Assembly: GCF_900177775.1 (NCBI RefSeq)
Contig: NZ_FXWH01000001.1
Span: 1,426,001 to 1,490,000 of the forward strand
Length of the DNA stretch: 64,000 nucleotides
Reading direction: 5' to 3'
Origin: Pseudidiomarina planktonica
GTDB lineage: Bacteria; Pseudomonadota; Gammaproteobacteria; Enterobacterales; Alteromonadaceae
Numbering within the stretch: position 1 is the stretch's first letter; each line of letters starts with the position of its first letter. The position numbers and the translations under genes are program-made. The notes beneath the pieces are model-generated. The model searched no databases. It saw only the letters and a list, made by a program, of their open reading frames with translations, and was not told the origin of the DNA. Of the stretch, positions 8,482 to 17,102 are shown in pieces.

Positions 8482-9693
8482 GTTCGCGCGCTTCAAAGCG
8501 CCGGCTAAGCGCTGTGCGTTGAGCCAGGCCAACAGTAGTATCAGGGTAAACAAAACCATAATGGTGTCCATATGGTAGCCGCCATCAATCATCAGCCCCA
8601 TAATTAACGGCGATAGCGCAGTCGAGAACACCATTAAGGCGTGGTACAGGGCTCGCACTGTAGCCAGCCGCTGAATGCCATAGAGTTCAGCCCAAATGGT
8701 GCCACCAATGGCCGCATTAATACCGGCGCTAAAACCAGCCAAACCAAGAAATAGCCACCAGCCCATTACATGGTCTATCACCAGCAATAAGCTCACACCA
8801 AGGGTTGCCGGCAGAATATTGGCGCCAATAAGCTTGTCGGAACCAATTTTGTCAATCATGTTGCCCGCTATTAGCGACACCGTTACCCGGGTTACTGAGA
8901 AAACAATTAAGCCCCCTGCCACAGCAGCGACCGACCAGCTTTGTTGATCAGCTAGCCATAACTGGTTAAACAATAAGGCTGTGACAATAAAGGGTAACCC
9001 CAGCAGCGCCGGAACCACTGCCAGAAAACGCGGATCACGAACCAGATCGCGCTGGCGTAGGGCTAGCTGTACTTGCTCAGTTTCATTACCGCTGGTGGTT
9101 GCTGGCGTAATTTCTGGCTTATGACGCTGCAGCTTTAACATTAGCGGCCACAGTAATAACAGTAAGCCCGCAACCAGCAACCAGGGCGCACTCCAGCCAA
9201 TCGTAGCCACCAACACCACCATAATAATAGGTAAAGTTGCTTCACCGAGTGGGAAGCCCATAGCCGCTACCGCCACCGCTTTACCGCGATTAGCACCGAA
9301 GTAGCGCGCCATACTGGTCATCGCCACATGGCCCATAAAGCCCTGCCCAAATAAACGCAGCCCTGCAATAGCTACAAACAACATCACCACATGCGCATTC
9401 CAACTGGCCAACAAAGCCGCCACGGCAAGCCCGATAAAAGTAAAGCTGGTAAAGGCGGCCAATGGTACCTGATCCAGTTTACCGCCAATGCGCATCAGCA
9501 GAACGCCGCCAAGAAAGGTAGCTGCGGCATATAAACTTCCGAATTCACCATGGCTTAACTGGTGCGAGGCACGCAAAGAGTCGTTAAACAGGCCAATAAA
9601 GAAGGTTTGCCCGAAGCTTGAGGCGAAGGTGGCAATAAATCCGAAGAGTAGAAATGCGGGGTAACGCTTGATTAACTGTAGGTAGAGTTGCAA
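8473..9693 (-). CDS. Major facilitator superfamily transporter
   Basis: 406 residues with about twelve hydrophobic segments and a central loop near residues 190-220, the standard MFS plan. The first half has GRFG-like loop features such as GSLYAAATFLGGVLLMRIGGKL. The start is TTG at 9693: AAGGAG lies 6 nt before it and no ATG fits better. The substrate is unknown; the family includes organic-acid, sugar and drug carriers and nothing nearby narrows it. It is followed on the same strand by no partner gene and overlaps the LysR gene end by 9 bp. Confidence 0.9.
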   Translation of the reverse strand: MQLYLQLIKRYPAFLLFGFIATFASSFGQTFFIGLFNDSLRASHQLSHGEFGSLYAAATFLGGVLLMRIGGKLDQVPLAAFTSFTFIGLAVAALLASWNAHVVMLFVAIAGLRLFGQGFMGHVAMTSMARYFGANRGKAVAVAAMGFPLGEATLPIIMVVLVATIGWSAPWLLVAGLLLLLWPLMLKLQRHKPEITPATTSGNETEQVQLALRQRDLVRDPRFLAVVPALLGLPFIVTALLFNQLWLADQQSWSVAAVAGGLIVFSVTRVTVSLIAGNMIDKIGSDKLIGANILPATLGVSLLLVIDHVMGWWLFLGLAGFSAGINAAIGGTIWAELYGIQRLATVRALYHALMVFSTALSPLIMGLMIDGGYHMDTIMVLFTLILLLAWLNAQRLAGALKRANSA

Positions 9694-9737
9694 GACCCGC
9701 TCCTTAAAGGGTTTTAATCACATCCATCAAATCATTG

Positions 9738-10352
9738 CTAGGCTTGCTCCGTGCTGTTAGCAACAGATTCATCAACAGACTCGACAAAAGGAAATAACGG
9801 CGGTTGCAGCGGAACGTTTTCTTGTGTCACCCGATGAATCGCCAGAGCGCTAATAATACCGCGAACGGCATCTTTTGTATGCACTAACAGATAGTGGTTA
9901 CCCAATTGTTGCAAGGTTGCCACCACATCGCCAATACGCGCCTGTTGTACCTGTGAGCAGCTCACTGCGGGCAACTGAGTTACCGCAATCATGGCGTCTT
10001 CTACCTGCAACTGTTCCCAGCGAAGCTGTTGCTGCTGGGCTAAATCCAAGGTTTTGCGTGAATGAATGTGTTGCAGCGCAATTATCCCAACTAGCTGCCC
10101 ATCGCTGTTAGTAACCGCAGCATCAAACTCGCCATGCCCGAGCAATTGAGCTTCCGCTTCCGCCAGCGAGGTTTGTGGCGTCAGTTGCAGTGGTGGTTTA
10201 CTTGAGAAGTCATGTAACACCCGCACCGCCGGCGCATGCCAGTCAGGCACCATGGGGCGCTGTGATTGCTCGCCAGCCACTATAGGTAGGACGTTATTTG
10301 CCAGTTGCTGATATGCTGGTACGGTTAATGGCAGGCTGTAAAATGCATCCAT
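9738..10352 (-). CDS. CBS-domain pair protein, extended form
   Basis: 204 residues. After ~50 residues without a recognised domain, two CBS motifs follow: the first (about 55-105) contains AAVTNSDGQLVGIIALQHI, the second (about 118-175) contains HYLLVHTKDAVRGIISALAI. CBS pairs bind adenine nucleotides such as AMP, ATP or cyclic di-AMP and usually regulate a channel, carrier or enzyme. RBS GGAG lies 9 nt before the ATG. It is on the same strand and 200 bp downstream of the shorter CBS gene and the DUF1538/PII-like genes, so it may belong to that regulatory group, though the gap allows its own promoter. Confidence 0.8.
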   Translation of the reverse strand: MDAFYSLPLTVPAYQQLANNVLPIVAGEQSQRPMVPDWHAPAVRVLHDFSSKPPLQLTPQTSLAEAEAQLLGHGEFDAAVTNSDGQLVGIIALQHIHSRKTLDLAQQQQLRWEQLQVEDAMIAVTQLPAVSCSQVQQARIGDVVATLQQLGNHYLLVHTKDAVRGIISALAIHRVTQENVPLQPPLFPFVESVDESVANSTEQA

Positions 10353-10552
10353 TCAAACTATCTCCGACTAAACCCCATAAGGTGCTTTTACGCTTAGGAT
10401 GCCGAACATAGAGCGAGCGCAACCGGATTACAATCACGCCAGAATAGATTTGCGACTAATGGTCAATCGCGTAAGTTCGTTACATTTCGATAACAGAAGT
10501 GAGTATTTATGCCCCCTTCCGCGTGCATTTGAATAACAACTCGTCCGAGTTA

Positions 10553-10939
10553 CTAATCGATTTTACTCAGTAGCAAATCCATGATGTCGTTCATGGCGAT
10601 AAAACCAACCAGGTCGTTGTCATCCACTACCACTAACCGTTTCACTTTATGATCGCTCATCAACGCAGCCACGTGCTTCACCGCAAGGCTTTTGCCAACA
10701 CTAATCGCGGGTTTGGCACAAGCGTCGTACACATTCAGTAAATCAATGTCGCCGTCTTCTGCAATCACTGTCTTCAGCACGTTGGTATAGGTAATTAACC
10801 CATAAGCATCGTGCGGAGAACTCTTATCTACCACCAACGACTTCACATTATGACGCTTCATTAAGCTTAGCGCTTCGCGAAGCGATGCAAACGGAGATAC
10901 GGTATGAACCTCGGTTATCATTACGTCTTTCACTAACAT
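10553..10939 (-). CDS. Stand-alone CBS-domain protein
   Basis: 128 residues consisting of almost nothing but a CBS pair (Bateman module): first motif about 7-57 (VHTVSPFASLREALSLMKRH, then YGLITYTNVLK), second about 70-125 (LVVVDDNDLVGFIAMNDIMD). Expected to be a soluble adenine-nucleotide sensor. It starts 17 bp after the PII-like gene, which itself overlaps the DUF1538 gene, so the three are almost certainly one operon. The association suggests it senses energy state and controls the membrane protein together with the PII-like protein. That role is inference from context. Confidence 0.88.
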   Translation of the reverse strand: MLVKDVMITEVHTVSPFASLREALSLMKRHNVKSLVVDKSSPHDAYGLITYTNVLKTVIAEDGDIDLLNVYDACAKPAISVGKSLAVKHVAALMSDHKVKRLVVVDDNDLVGFIAMNDIMDLLLSKID

Positions 10940-10956
10940 TAGAATTCGCCTCGCTG

Positions 10957-11307
10957 TTAAATAGATTGCTTCACATGCTCTTCAAATTTCTCGACCTGGC
11001 TCACGTCAATGCCAGCCAAATGCTCCAAACTCATGGTGAAAATAAGTCCTTTAGAATCACCATCATCGCCTCGCACAACACTTTGTAGCGCTTTTAAGAT
11101 CTCTACCGACAGGCCTTTTTCTAAAACCATCATCAGCACCGTCTGGCTACCGTCATAGGTAAGCCCTAAAAAGGTTTTCTTCACACTGTTACTGATACCA
11201 CGAGCCGAAAATACCGTCATGCCACCGGCGCCTAAATCGCGGGCGCAGTCAATGGCTTCCTGTTCTACTTCTTCCGGCACTATGGCCACTAGCACTGAAA
11301 ATTTCAT
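10957..11307 (-). CDS. PII-like nitrogen-regulatory-superfamily protein
   Basis: 116 residues with the ferredoxin-like PII fold pattern: beta strand VLVAIVPEEV, helix EQEAIDCARDLGAGGMTVF, then VLMMVLEKGLSVEILKAL. It lacks the classical GlnB uridylylation motif, so it is a PII-like rather than a GlnB/GlnK protein. PII-like proteins are known to bind nucleotides and to gate membrane transporters. The ATG overlaps the stop of the DUF1538 gene by 4 bp (ATGA), with AGAGG 6 nt upstream, so the two are translationally coupled and likely act together at the inner membrane. Confidence 0.85.
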   Translation of the reverse strand: MKFSVLVAIVPEEVEQEAIDCARDLGAGGMTVFSARGISNSVKKTFLGLTYDGSQTVLMMVLEKGLSVEILKALQSVVRGDDGDSKGLIFTMSLEHLAGIDVSQVEKFEEHVKQSI

Positions 11308-12815
11308 ACTTGCCTCTCTCGTAACTTAGTTACAAAGTCCATTAAAATAGCGTAGGTCATGACGGTTACTATCGGAAATATTGACGCAAAAGCAATCAGT
11401 CCGAAGCCGTCAATAAGTACATTTCGCCCTTCTATATTTGTTGCCAAACCAATACCAAGCGCGGTTACCAGTGGTACTGTTACTTCCGAGGTGGTTACCC
11501 CACCTAAATCGTAAGCCAACGCAACAATGTAGCGCGGTGCAAACAGGGTCAGGAAAATAACCAATGCGTAACCGCCCATAATGTAATAGTGAATTGAGTC
11601 GCCCACAATAATGCGATGTACACCTAAGGTGATACCAATAGCTACCCCGGCAGCTACCAGCAGGCGAATCACATTACCATTTACTTTACCCGAGGCCGCC
11701 TGTTCGGCCTGCTGCCCAATGGCCAAAAGTGCGGGTTCAGCCATAGTAGTGGCAAAGCCAATAGCAAAAGCGAACAAGTACACGAAGGTATAATTATTGT
11801 GCGCAATAAGCTGCTCAGCCATGCTGGTGCCAATTGGAAACAGCCCCATTTTGAGGCCAACTACAAAGGCATATAGGCCTAAAATTACCAGCGCAAAGCC
11901 GAACGAAACTAACCGTGGATTGGTTAATTGACGTCGTAAAACCAGATATTGAAAGAATAAAACAGTAATCAGAATGGGTAACACATCGCGCAGCATGGTT
12001 AACAAATCCAGCAGCATTTTCATTGGCTCTGAGGGCGCATCACCGGCCCCTTCATATACCAGATTCCCCACTGCCGGACCGCCGCCCGCGTCACTGTATA
12101 CAATAATGCCGTACACCTGCACGCTTATCATAGGAACCATCACCGCCAGAGCGACCAGACCAAAACCATCAATTAATGGGTTACGCCCCCGAATTGATGC
12201 AGCCAAACCAATGCCCATTGCAGCGATTAGCGGCACCGTCACAATATTAGTGGTTACCCCGCCGGAGTCGTACGCCAGCCCCACTATTTCGGGTGGCGCA
12301 AAATAGGTAACCGCAACCACCAGGGAATAACCGATAATCATAAACCAGTGCAGCGGCCAGCCCAGAATAGTACGCAGCACTCCAAGTGCCACCACCAGCC
12401 CCACCGAGCAGGCCACAATCAGCCGCAGAGTTAATGCATCAATGAGCCCCTGACTGATTTGTTGTGCCTGTTCAGCCACGGCAATGAGTGCCGGCTCAGC
12501 AACCACCGCCGAAAAGCCAAGAAAGAAGCCGAAGCTTAATAAGATAGGAATAGAGCCACGTTTGGCGAATTGGTTTGAAAGGCTTTTGCCGACGGGGAAA
12601 ATACTGAGTTCTAAGCCCTGTAAAAACAAGGCCACGCCCGCAGCCACAATGAGTAAGCCAATGCTGATACTCAGCAGATTCTCAGGAACCTGACGCAATA
12701 CCAACGCCTGAAATACCACTACCACTAAGACGATTGGCAGTAAGTTACGCAGTGCATGTAAAAAGGCGTGGTAAAAGTCCTTCAAGAACAAGCTCGAATC
12801 CTTCCTCTGCGACAT
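11304..12815 (-). CDS. Tandem DUF1538 integral membrane protein
   Basis: 503 residues from ATG 12815 (a TTG codon precedes it). The sequence is an internal duplication of a ~230-residue membrane unit: both halves contain AEPAL...QA, then AYDxGGVTTxxVTVPL, then GRNxLIDGFGL. I recognise this as DUF1538 (PF07556), here two copies in one chain. From memory, a two-gene DUF1538 system (UmpAB) was reported as a Na+(Li+)/H+ antiporter in Halomonas; this protein would be the fused form, so cation antiport is a reasonable but unproven activity. It is the first gene of an operon with a PII-like and a CBS protein. No good ribosome-binding site is visible. Confidence 0.88.
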   Translation of the reverse strand: MSQRKDSSLFLKDFYHAFLHALRNLLPIVLVVVVFQALVLRQVPENLLSISIGLLIVAAGVALFLQGLELSIFPVGKSLSNQFAKRGSIPILLSFGFFLGFSAVVAEPALIAVAEQAQQISQGLIDALTLRLIVACSVGLVVALGVLRTILGWPLHWFMIIGYSLVVAVTYFAPPEIVGLAYDSGGVTTNIVTVPLIAAMGIGLAASIRGRNPLIDGFGLVALAVMVPMISVQVYGIIVYSDAGGGPAVGNLVYEGAGDAPSEPMKMLLDLLTMLRDVLPILITVLFFQYLVLRRQLTNPRLVSFGFALVILGLYAFVVGLKMGLFPIGTSMAEQLIAHNNYTFVYLFAFAIGFATTMAEPALLAIGQQAEQAASGKVNGNVIRLLVAAGVAIGITLGVHRIIVGDSIHYYIMGGYALVIFLTLFAPRYIVALAYDLGGVTTSEVTVPLVTALGIGLATNIEGRNVLIDGFGLIAFASIFPIVTVMTYAILMDFVTKLRERQV

Positions 12816-12923
12816 CAAATGGTAGCGCTAAAGGTTAACTATGAAAGACTCACTGCTATTGCGCAAGGCAAATATCGACTGGATCGGCTGCTGGCTTTTA
12901 TTCTTGATCAAGGAATTGTTTGG

Positions 12924-13511
12924 TTAGCGGTAGGCTTGCGCCCAATACAGCAGGTCATCGGCTAAGGCATTGGCCAGCTCAGCTTTTTGTGCCGCACTGA
13001 TATCGCGTTGGAAATAACTGCGTAATCCCATAATGCCAACTTGCAGGCGGCTCGCAATACGTTGCGCCTCGGCCTCAGGAATACCGTCTCGCTGCAAAAT
13101 AGTGGCGAAAGTAGACTCCATTTGCGCCAGTAATGCCTCGGCCCGGGCACCCAACTCAGAATTCTGATGGCCCAACTCAAGTAAGGTCTTCACCAGCATG
13201 CAAGCTTGTGCCGGCGGTATTTCCGCCTGCTCGTCAGCCATACCGCGCAAATAACTGGCCAGCGCCTGAATAGCTGACGGCTCGTTGGCTATTTGGTCAG
13301 CTAATTTGGCTAACGACACTTCTGCATAGCTTTCCAGCGCCATACCAAACAACTGCTCTTTGCTGCCAAAACTGGCGTAAATACTGCCCGGCCGCATATT
13401 TAGCGCCGATTCCAGATCTTTCATGGAGGTAGCCGAAAAGCCACGCTGCCAAAATAGCTGCACGGCGTTACCAATTGCTGTGTCCCGGTCGAATTTTGCA
13501 GGTCTGGGCAT
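12924..13511 (-). CDS. TetR/AcrR-family repressor
   Basis: 195 residues from the ATG at 13511; a longer frame to 13580 would cover the operator region, and MPRPAKFDRDTAIGNAVQLF is a typical TetR N-terminus. The HTH is FSATSMKDLESALNMRPGSI followed by YASFGSKEQLF. The C-terminal domain should bind a small ligand. It is divergent from an AhpD-like / membrane protein / haloacid-dehalogenase operon, and two copies of a palindrome with TTGAR-N6-CTCAA lie in the shared gap, so it probably represses both directions until an electrophile or other inducer binds. The inducer is unknown. Confidence 0.92.
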   Translation of the reverse strand: MPRPAKFDRDTAIGNAVQLFWQRGFSATSMKDLESALNMRPGSIYASFGSKEQLFGMALESYAEVSLAKLADQIANEPSAIQALASYLRGMADEQAEIPPAQACMLVKTLLELGHQNSELGARAEALLAQMESTFATILQRDGIPEAEAQRIASRLQVGIMGLRSYFQRDISAAQKAELANALADDLLYWAQAYR

Positions 13512-13558
13512 AAGGCTCACTGTAAGGTTACGACTCTCAAGTCCGTTTTCGTAATTAC

Positions 13559-13574
13559 TTGAGTGTTTGCTCAA
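13559..13574. promoter_or_regulatory. Putative TetR operator 1
   Basis: Inverted repeat TTGAG-N6-CTCAA in the gap between tetR and the AhpD-like operon. It overlaps a possible -35 element (TTGCTC, 13567-13572) of a rightward promoter whose -10 would be CATAAT at 13592-13597 (19-bp spacer, longer than ideal). Size and symmetry fit TetR-family operators. Confidence 0.55.
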
Positions 13575-13599
13575 CAACATCTATAGTTGCTCATAATAA

Positions 13600-13615
13600 T
13601 TGAACGACCACTCAA
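13600..13615. promoter_or_regulatory. Putative TetR operator 2
   Basis: Inverted repeat TTGAA-N6-CTCAA, one mismatch from operator 1 and exactly 41 bp from it (about four helical turns). It lies just after the possible -10 element and before the RBS of the AhpD-like gene, where a bound repressor would block the rightward promoter. Confidence 0.5.
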
Positions 13616-13641
13616 AAACAACCAGTTGTAATGGAGGAATC

Positions 13642-14193
13642 ATGGCAGGGTATAAACTTCACGATAAGTCTTCCGCACCTGCGGACAGTAAAGAACTACT
13701 TGAAAATTCCGAACAAGCAATGGGGATGATTCCCAATCTGCATGCAGTGATGGCTGAATCACCACAGCTGTTAGAAGGTTATCAGACCCTGCATGAGCTG
13801 TTTCAAAATACCCGCTTTAACGCCGACGAACTCTCTGTTGTCTGGCTTAGCATTAGCAACGAGCATGAGTGTCATTACTGTATGGCAGCACACACCGGCA
13901 TTGCCAAAAGTACCGACGTGAGTGACAACATTATTAGCGCCCTGCGTAACAACGAAGAGCTTCCAAATGACAAACTTGAGGCCTTGCGCACCTTCACGTT
14001 GAGCTTGGTTCGCAATCGCGGTCATGCCTCTGACGACGAACTCAAGGCTTTCCATGACGCCGGTTATGACAAACGCCATGCCCTGGAAATTGTACTGGGT
14101 ATTGCACAAAAAGTGATGAGTAACTACACCAACCATCTGGCAGCTACCCCGGTAGATAAGCCATTTCAAAAATTTAGCTGGGAGAAAAAATAA
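13642..14193 (+). CDS. AhpD-like carboxymuconolactone decarboxylase-family protein
   Basis: 183 residues. Start ATG 13642 is fixed by a strong GGAGG 4 nt upstream; the longer TTG frame from 13600 would read through the operator. The redox signature E-x2-C-x2-C-x3-H is present in NEHECHYCMAAHTG, as in AhpD-type alkylhydroperoxidases. The family includes peroxidatic CxxC proteins and decarboxylases; the CxxC argues for the former. First gene of a three-gene operon under the divergent TetR regulator; the next gene starts 1 bp after its stop. Likely role in detoxifying a reactive compound, by inference. Confidence 0.9.
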   Translation: MAGYKLHDKSSAPADSKELLENSEQAMGMIPNLHAVMAESPQLLEGYQTLHELFQNTRFNADELSVVWLSISNEHECHYCMAAHTGIAKSTDVSDNIISALRNNEELPNDKLEALRTFTLSLVRNRGHASDDELKAFHDAGYDKRHALEIVLGIAQKVMSNYTNHLAATPVDKPFQKFSWEKK

Positions 14194-14194
14194 C

Positions 14195-14611
14195 ATGACG
14201 GCTGCAACTATTAGCGATTCTGTTTTAGCTCGCAAACTGCCCTGGTCCCTGCTAGCACTGCGACTTGGCGTATTTATTGTCATGCTGGTATGGGCGCTGG
14301 ATAAGTTTGTTAACCCCACCCATACGGCAGCAGTATTTGAAGGCTTCTACGGTGTCAGCGGTTTGAATGAAACCATGGCGGCGGTGCTGGGTGCATTGCA
14401 ATTAGTCTTGGTGCTGGCATTTGTGATTGGTTACCGCAAAACCATTACCTACGGTTTGATATTCGTGTTGCATGGTGTTTCCACCCTGTCGTCTTTTCCG
14501 CAGTACATTGACGCATTTAACAATCTACTGTTCTTTGCTGCATGGCCAATGTGGGCAGCTTGTTGGGTACTGTTTTACTTGCGTGATTACGATACCAAGT
14601 TCTCGGTTTAA
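14195..14611 (+). CDS. Small DoxX-like membrane protein
   Basis: 138 residues with about four hydrophobic segments (near 20-38, 60-80, 88-105, 112-132) and little loop sequence. The helix pattern and the ALRLGVFIVMLVWALDKF start resemble DoxX-like proteins, small inner-membrane proteins often found with redox or detoxification genes; I cannot name a closer family. It begins 1 bp after the AhpD-like gene and precedes the dehalogenase-like gene by 23 bp, so it is part of the TetR-controlled operon. Confidence 0.7.
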   Translation: MTAATISDSVLARKLPWSLLALRLGVFIVMLVWALDKFVNPTHTAAVFEGFYGVSGLNETMAAVLGALQLVLVLAFVIGYRKTITYGLIFVLHGVSTLSSFPQYIDAFNNLLFFAAWPMWAACWVLFYLRDYDTKFSV

Positions 14612-14634
14612 ACCCGGTAAATTGGAGTTAACAA

Positions 14635-15300
14635 ATGACAACCTTGGCGTTTGACGTATACGGCACGCTGATTGATACCAACGGCGTGTACGAGAAATTG
14701 CAAACCTATGTTGGTGACCACGCCGGGGAATTTTCCCGGCGTTGGCGCAATAAACAACTGGAGTACGCTTTTAGGCGCGGCCTGATGCAAAATTACTGTG
14801 ACTTTGCCACCTGCACTGAACAGGCACTGGTGTATGTTGATGCCGAGCTTGCTACCAAACTGAGTGCTGAGCAGCGGCAAGCTCTGTCAGCTACCTATCG
14901 CCAACTACCGGCATTTGATGACGCCAGAGCAAGCTTACAAGCCTTGAAAGAACGCCAGGTTGCCATGTATGCATTTTCGAACGGTAGTGCTAATGCAGTA
15001 CAGCAATTATTGGAGCATGCCGATTTAACTGAGTTCTTTACCGATGTTGTCAGTACTGATGAGATGCAGTCGTTTAAACCGAACCCTGGCGTGTATAGTC
15101 ATTTTTTACGCAGAGCTAACGCCAGCCACGATCAAGCCTGGCTTATCTCCAGCAACAGTTTCGACGTAATTGGGGCGCGCTCGGCCGGTATGCAAGCCGC
15201 CTGGATTAAGCGTGACGCTCACGCAGTTTACGACCCATGGGGAATTGAGCCAACGATTACAGTCAGCAGCCTGGCGCAACTGACTGATAAGCTGAATTGA
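14635..15300 (+). CDS. HAD-superfamily (S)-2-haloacid dehalogenase-like hydrolase
   Basis: 221 residues. HAD motifs in order: motif I TLAFDVYGTLIDTNG with the nucleophile D8, motif II AFSNGSANAVQQLL, motif III lysine in SFKPNPGVYSHFL, and SSNSFDVIGARSAGMQAAWI at the end. The Y after the nucleophile (DVYGTL) and the SSNSFD motif are characteristic of type II L-2-haloacid dehalogenases rather than phosphatases, so hydrolytic dehalogenation of a 2-halo acid is plausible. RBS GGAG precedes the ATG by about 7 nt. Third gene of the TetR-controlled operon; converges on the Bax-like gene with 3 bp between. Confidence 0.9.
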   Translation: MTTLAFDVYGTLIDTNGVYEKLQTYVGDHAGEFSRRWRNKQLEYAFRRGLMQNYCDFATCTEQALVYVDAELATKLSAEQRQALSATYRQLPAFDDARASLQALKERQVAMYAFSNGSANAVQQLLEHADLTEFFTDVVSTDEMQSFKPNPGVYSHFLRRANASHDQAWLISSNSFDVIGARSAGMQAAWIKRDAHAVYDPWGIEPTITVSSLAQLTDKLN

Positions 15301-15303
15301 CGG

Positions 15304-16068
15304 CTAGTCCTGCGCCGTCTGCGCTGCTGGTGCTGGCGCTTTCGGATCAAAAGTATCCAGCTCATTAAAACGGATCATGGAACGCAGCTCTTTAATATAC
15401 TCATCACCGCGCTCTGAATAGCTTTCTAAGCCTGCCGCCAGTGCAATGCCGGTAATTGGCTGCTCGTTGTCACGACGTGCCGCCCGCATCTCACGCAGCT
15501 CCTGATAAGCATAGTGGCGATTAATATTACGAATGTAACTTTCAACGGAATCCGCCGGCGTTGCGAAGTCGGCCACTTCATGTGCTTTGCCGGCATCGCG
15601 ACCACTTGGCACTATGCCGCAGCCTTCCTCAAAACACCACTGGCCAAAATAGTTGTAACCCTCCAGCGCAAATCGCGAGGTACCCCAGGCACTCTCATTG
15701 GCCGCCTGAGCTAACGCCATAGAGGGCGGCACTATATCAATTTTCATCAATAATCGTTCCCAGTCAGCGTCGTTACTGGCATCAAAATCAGCAACACGAT
15801 AGGTTTCCACCCAGTCATCCAGTTTGGACTGCTCAAACCAACCCAAATCAGTTTTGTTCTCATGCATGCTTTTAATTTCGGCGCGCATTTCCCGCATTTC
15901 CTGGTTCTTTTCTCGCACTATTGGAAGAAAGTAACCAAAAAATGCCTCTTTGCGCTCAGCGCCTGCTGCGTACTCTGAAAAATCAGGCACTTGTGGTTTA
16001 CTAAACGAATACACTATTGCCGCAATAACAATAACGGGAACACCAAGAATAAAAACTTTTTTAAACAT
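15304..16068 (-). CDS. Bax-like glucosaminidase-domain protein
   Basis: 254 residues from the ATG at 16068, chosen because GGAG lies 6 nt upstream (an ATG-like start at 16080 lacks an RBS). An N-terminal hydrophobic segment (about 3-21) acts as signal peptide or anchor. The C-terminal half has the glucosaminidase / Bax pattern AQAANESAWGTSRFA, with the probable catalytic Glu, then GYNYFGQWCF and YIRNINRHYAY. E. coli Bax is the nearest named relative. Likely periplasmic and acting on peptidoglycan glycan strands. The C-terminus is Ala/Pro-rich. Confidence 0.88.
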   Translation of the reverse strand: MFKKVFILGVPVIVIAAIVYSFSKPQVPDFSEYAAGAERKEAFFGYFLPIVREKNQEMREMRAEIKSMHENKTDLGWFEQSKLDDWVETYRVADFDASNDADWERLLMKIDIVPPSMALAQAANESAWGTSRFALEGYNYFGQWCFEEGCGIVPSGRDAGKAHEVADFATPADSVESYIRNINRHYAYQELREMRAARRDNEQPITGIALAAGLESYSERGDEYIKELRSMIRFNELDTFDPKAPAPAAQTAQD

Positions 16069-16243
16069 GAATAACTCCATTGAAATGGATTATAAGTTTT
16101 GTACTTAGTTAACCTACGCACGCTGACATAAGAAAGATCGGCACTCTAGCCCGCCACTTTGTGCTCAACCGGGGCAAGCTCGTGCTTAAGAATTAGAAAA
16201 CTGCTAGGTTCTATATAGACTTTGCTTAATCTCGAGGTGGCGA

Positions 16244-16933
16244 ATGAAAACTATTGGACTAATTGGTGGAATGAGCTGGGAGTCTACCCAAACTTATTAC
16301 CGGTTGATAAACCAAAAAGTACGAGCACAGTTGGGCGGACTTCACTCGGCCAAAGTGGTGCTCTACAGCCTGGACTTCGCGACAATTGAGCCGTTGCAGC
16401 GCAACGAAGAGTGGGATGCCACCGCCGAAATTCTTAGTTCCGCAGCACAGTCACTGGAAGCTGCAGGCGCTGACTTTGTTGTTGTTTGTACCAACACCAT
16501 GCACAAGGTTGCCCCACAAATAGAGCAGTCAGTTAACATACCCTTGCTACATATTGCCGATGCAACGGCCAAAGCACTACGACAAGATCAAGTTAAGCGC
16601 GTTGGCTTACTCGGAACAAAGTTTACGATGGAACAGGACTTCTACCGGGAACGGTTACAGCAACATGGCATTGAGGTCGTTATTCCCAACGCACAACAAC
16701 GGGAACAGGTCCATTCAGTCATTTTTAATGAGTTATGTCAGGGAATTACCGATTCGAAGTCAAAATCTGCCTATCAGAAAATAATAGCTGATTTAGGTGA
16801 GCAAGGCGCTGAAGCTGTTATTTTGGGGTGTACAGAAATAGGATTACTGATTCAACCAGAAGATACTAAACTTCGGCTTTACGATACGACCGAAATACAT
16901 GCCGAACAAGCAGTTCAGTTTGCTTTGAAGTAA
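16244..16933 (+). CDS. Aspartate/glutamate racemase-family protein
   Basis: 229 residues. The two catalytic cysteines of PLP-independent racemases are present: one in VVCTNTMHK (about residue 86) and one in ILGCTEIGLL (about 195). The N-terminus MKTIGLIGGMSWEST is typical of the YgeA / aspartate racemase subgroup. GAGGTGG lies about 3 nt before the ATG. It should interconvert L- and D-amino acids in the cytoplasm, perhaps D-aspartate or another substrate; YgeA-like enzymes have broad specificity. It stands alone, upstream of the convergent tRNA cluster. Confidence 0.92.
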   Translation: MKTIGLIGGMSWESTQTYYRLINQKVRAQLGGLHSAKVVLYSLDFATIEPLQRNEEWDATAEILSSAAQSLEAAGADFVVVCTNTMHKVAPQIEQSVNIPLLHIADATAKALRQDQVKRVGLLGTKFTMEQDFYRERLQQHGIEVVIPNAQQREQVHSVIFNELCQGITDSKSKSAYQKIIADLGEQGAEAVILGCTEIGLLIQPEDTKLRLYDTTEIHAEQAVQFALK

Positions 16934-16979
16934 ATGGCGAGCTTCATCTAGTTGGGGATATTGCAGTAATCTCGAAAAG

Positions 16980-17066
16980 TGGTGCCCGGGGCCGGACTTG
17001 AACCGGCACGATCTTACGATCGAGGGATTTTAAATCCCTTGTGTCTACCAATTTCACCACCCGGGC
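16980..17066 (-). tRNA. leuZ: tRNA-Leu (UAA)
   Basis: Minus strand, 87 nt with the CCA encoded. Acceptor GCCCGGG pairs with CCCGGGC, the anticodon stem AGGGA/TCCCT closes the loop TTTAAAA (anticodon TAA), and a long variable arm (GATCGTAAGATC) confirms leucine. Last of the Gly-Cys-Leu cluster, in the same order as E. coli glyW-cysT-leuZ. Confidence 0.97.
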
Positions 17067-17102
17067 ACATTCGATTTTTTTAAGTGACGTATTGCACGCA
17101 CT

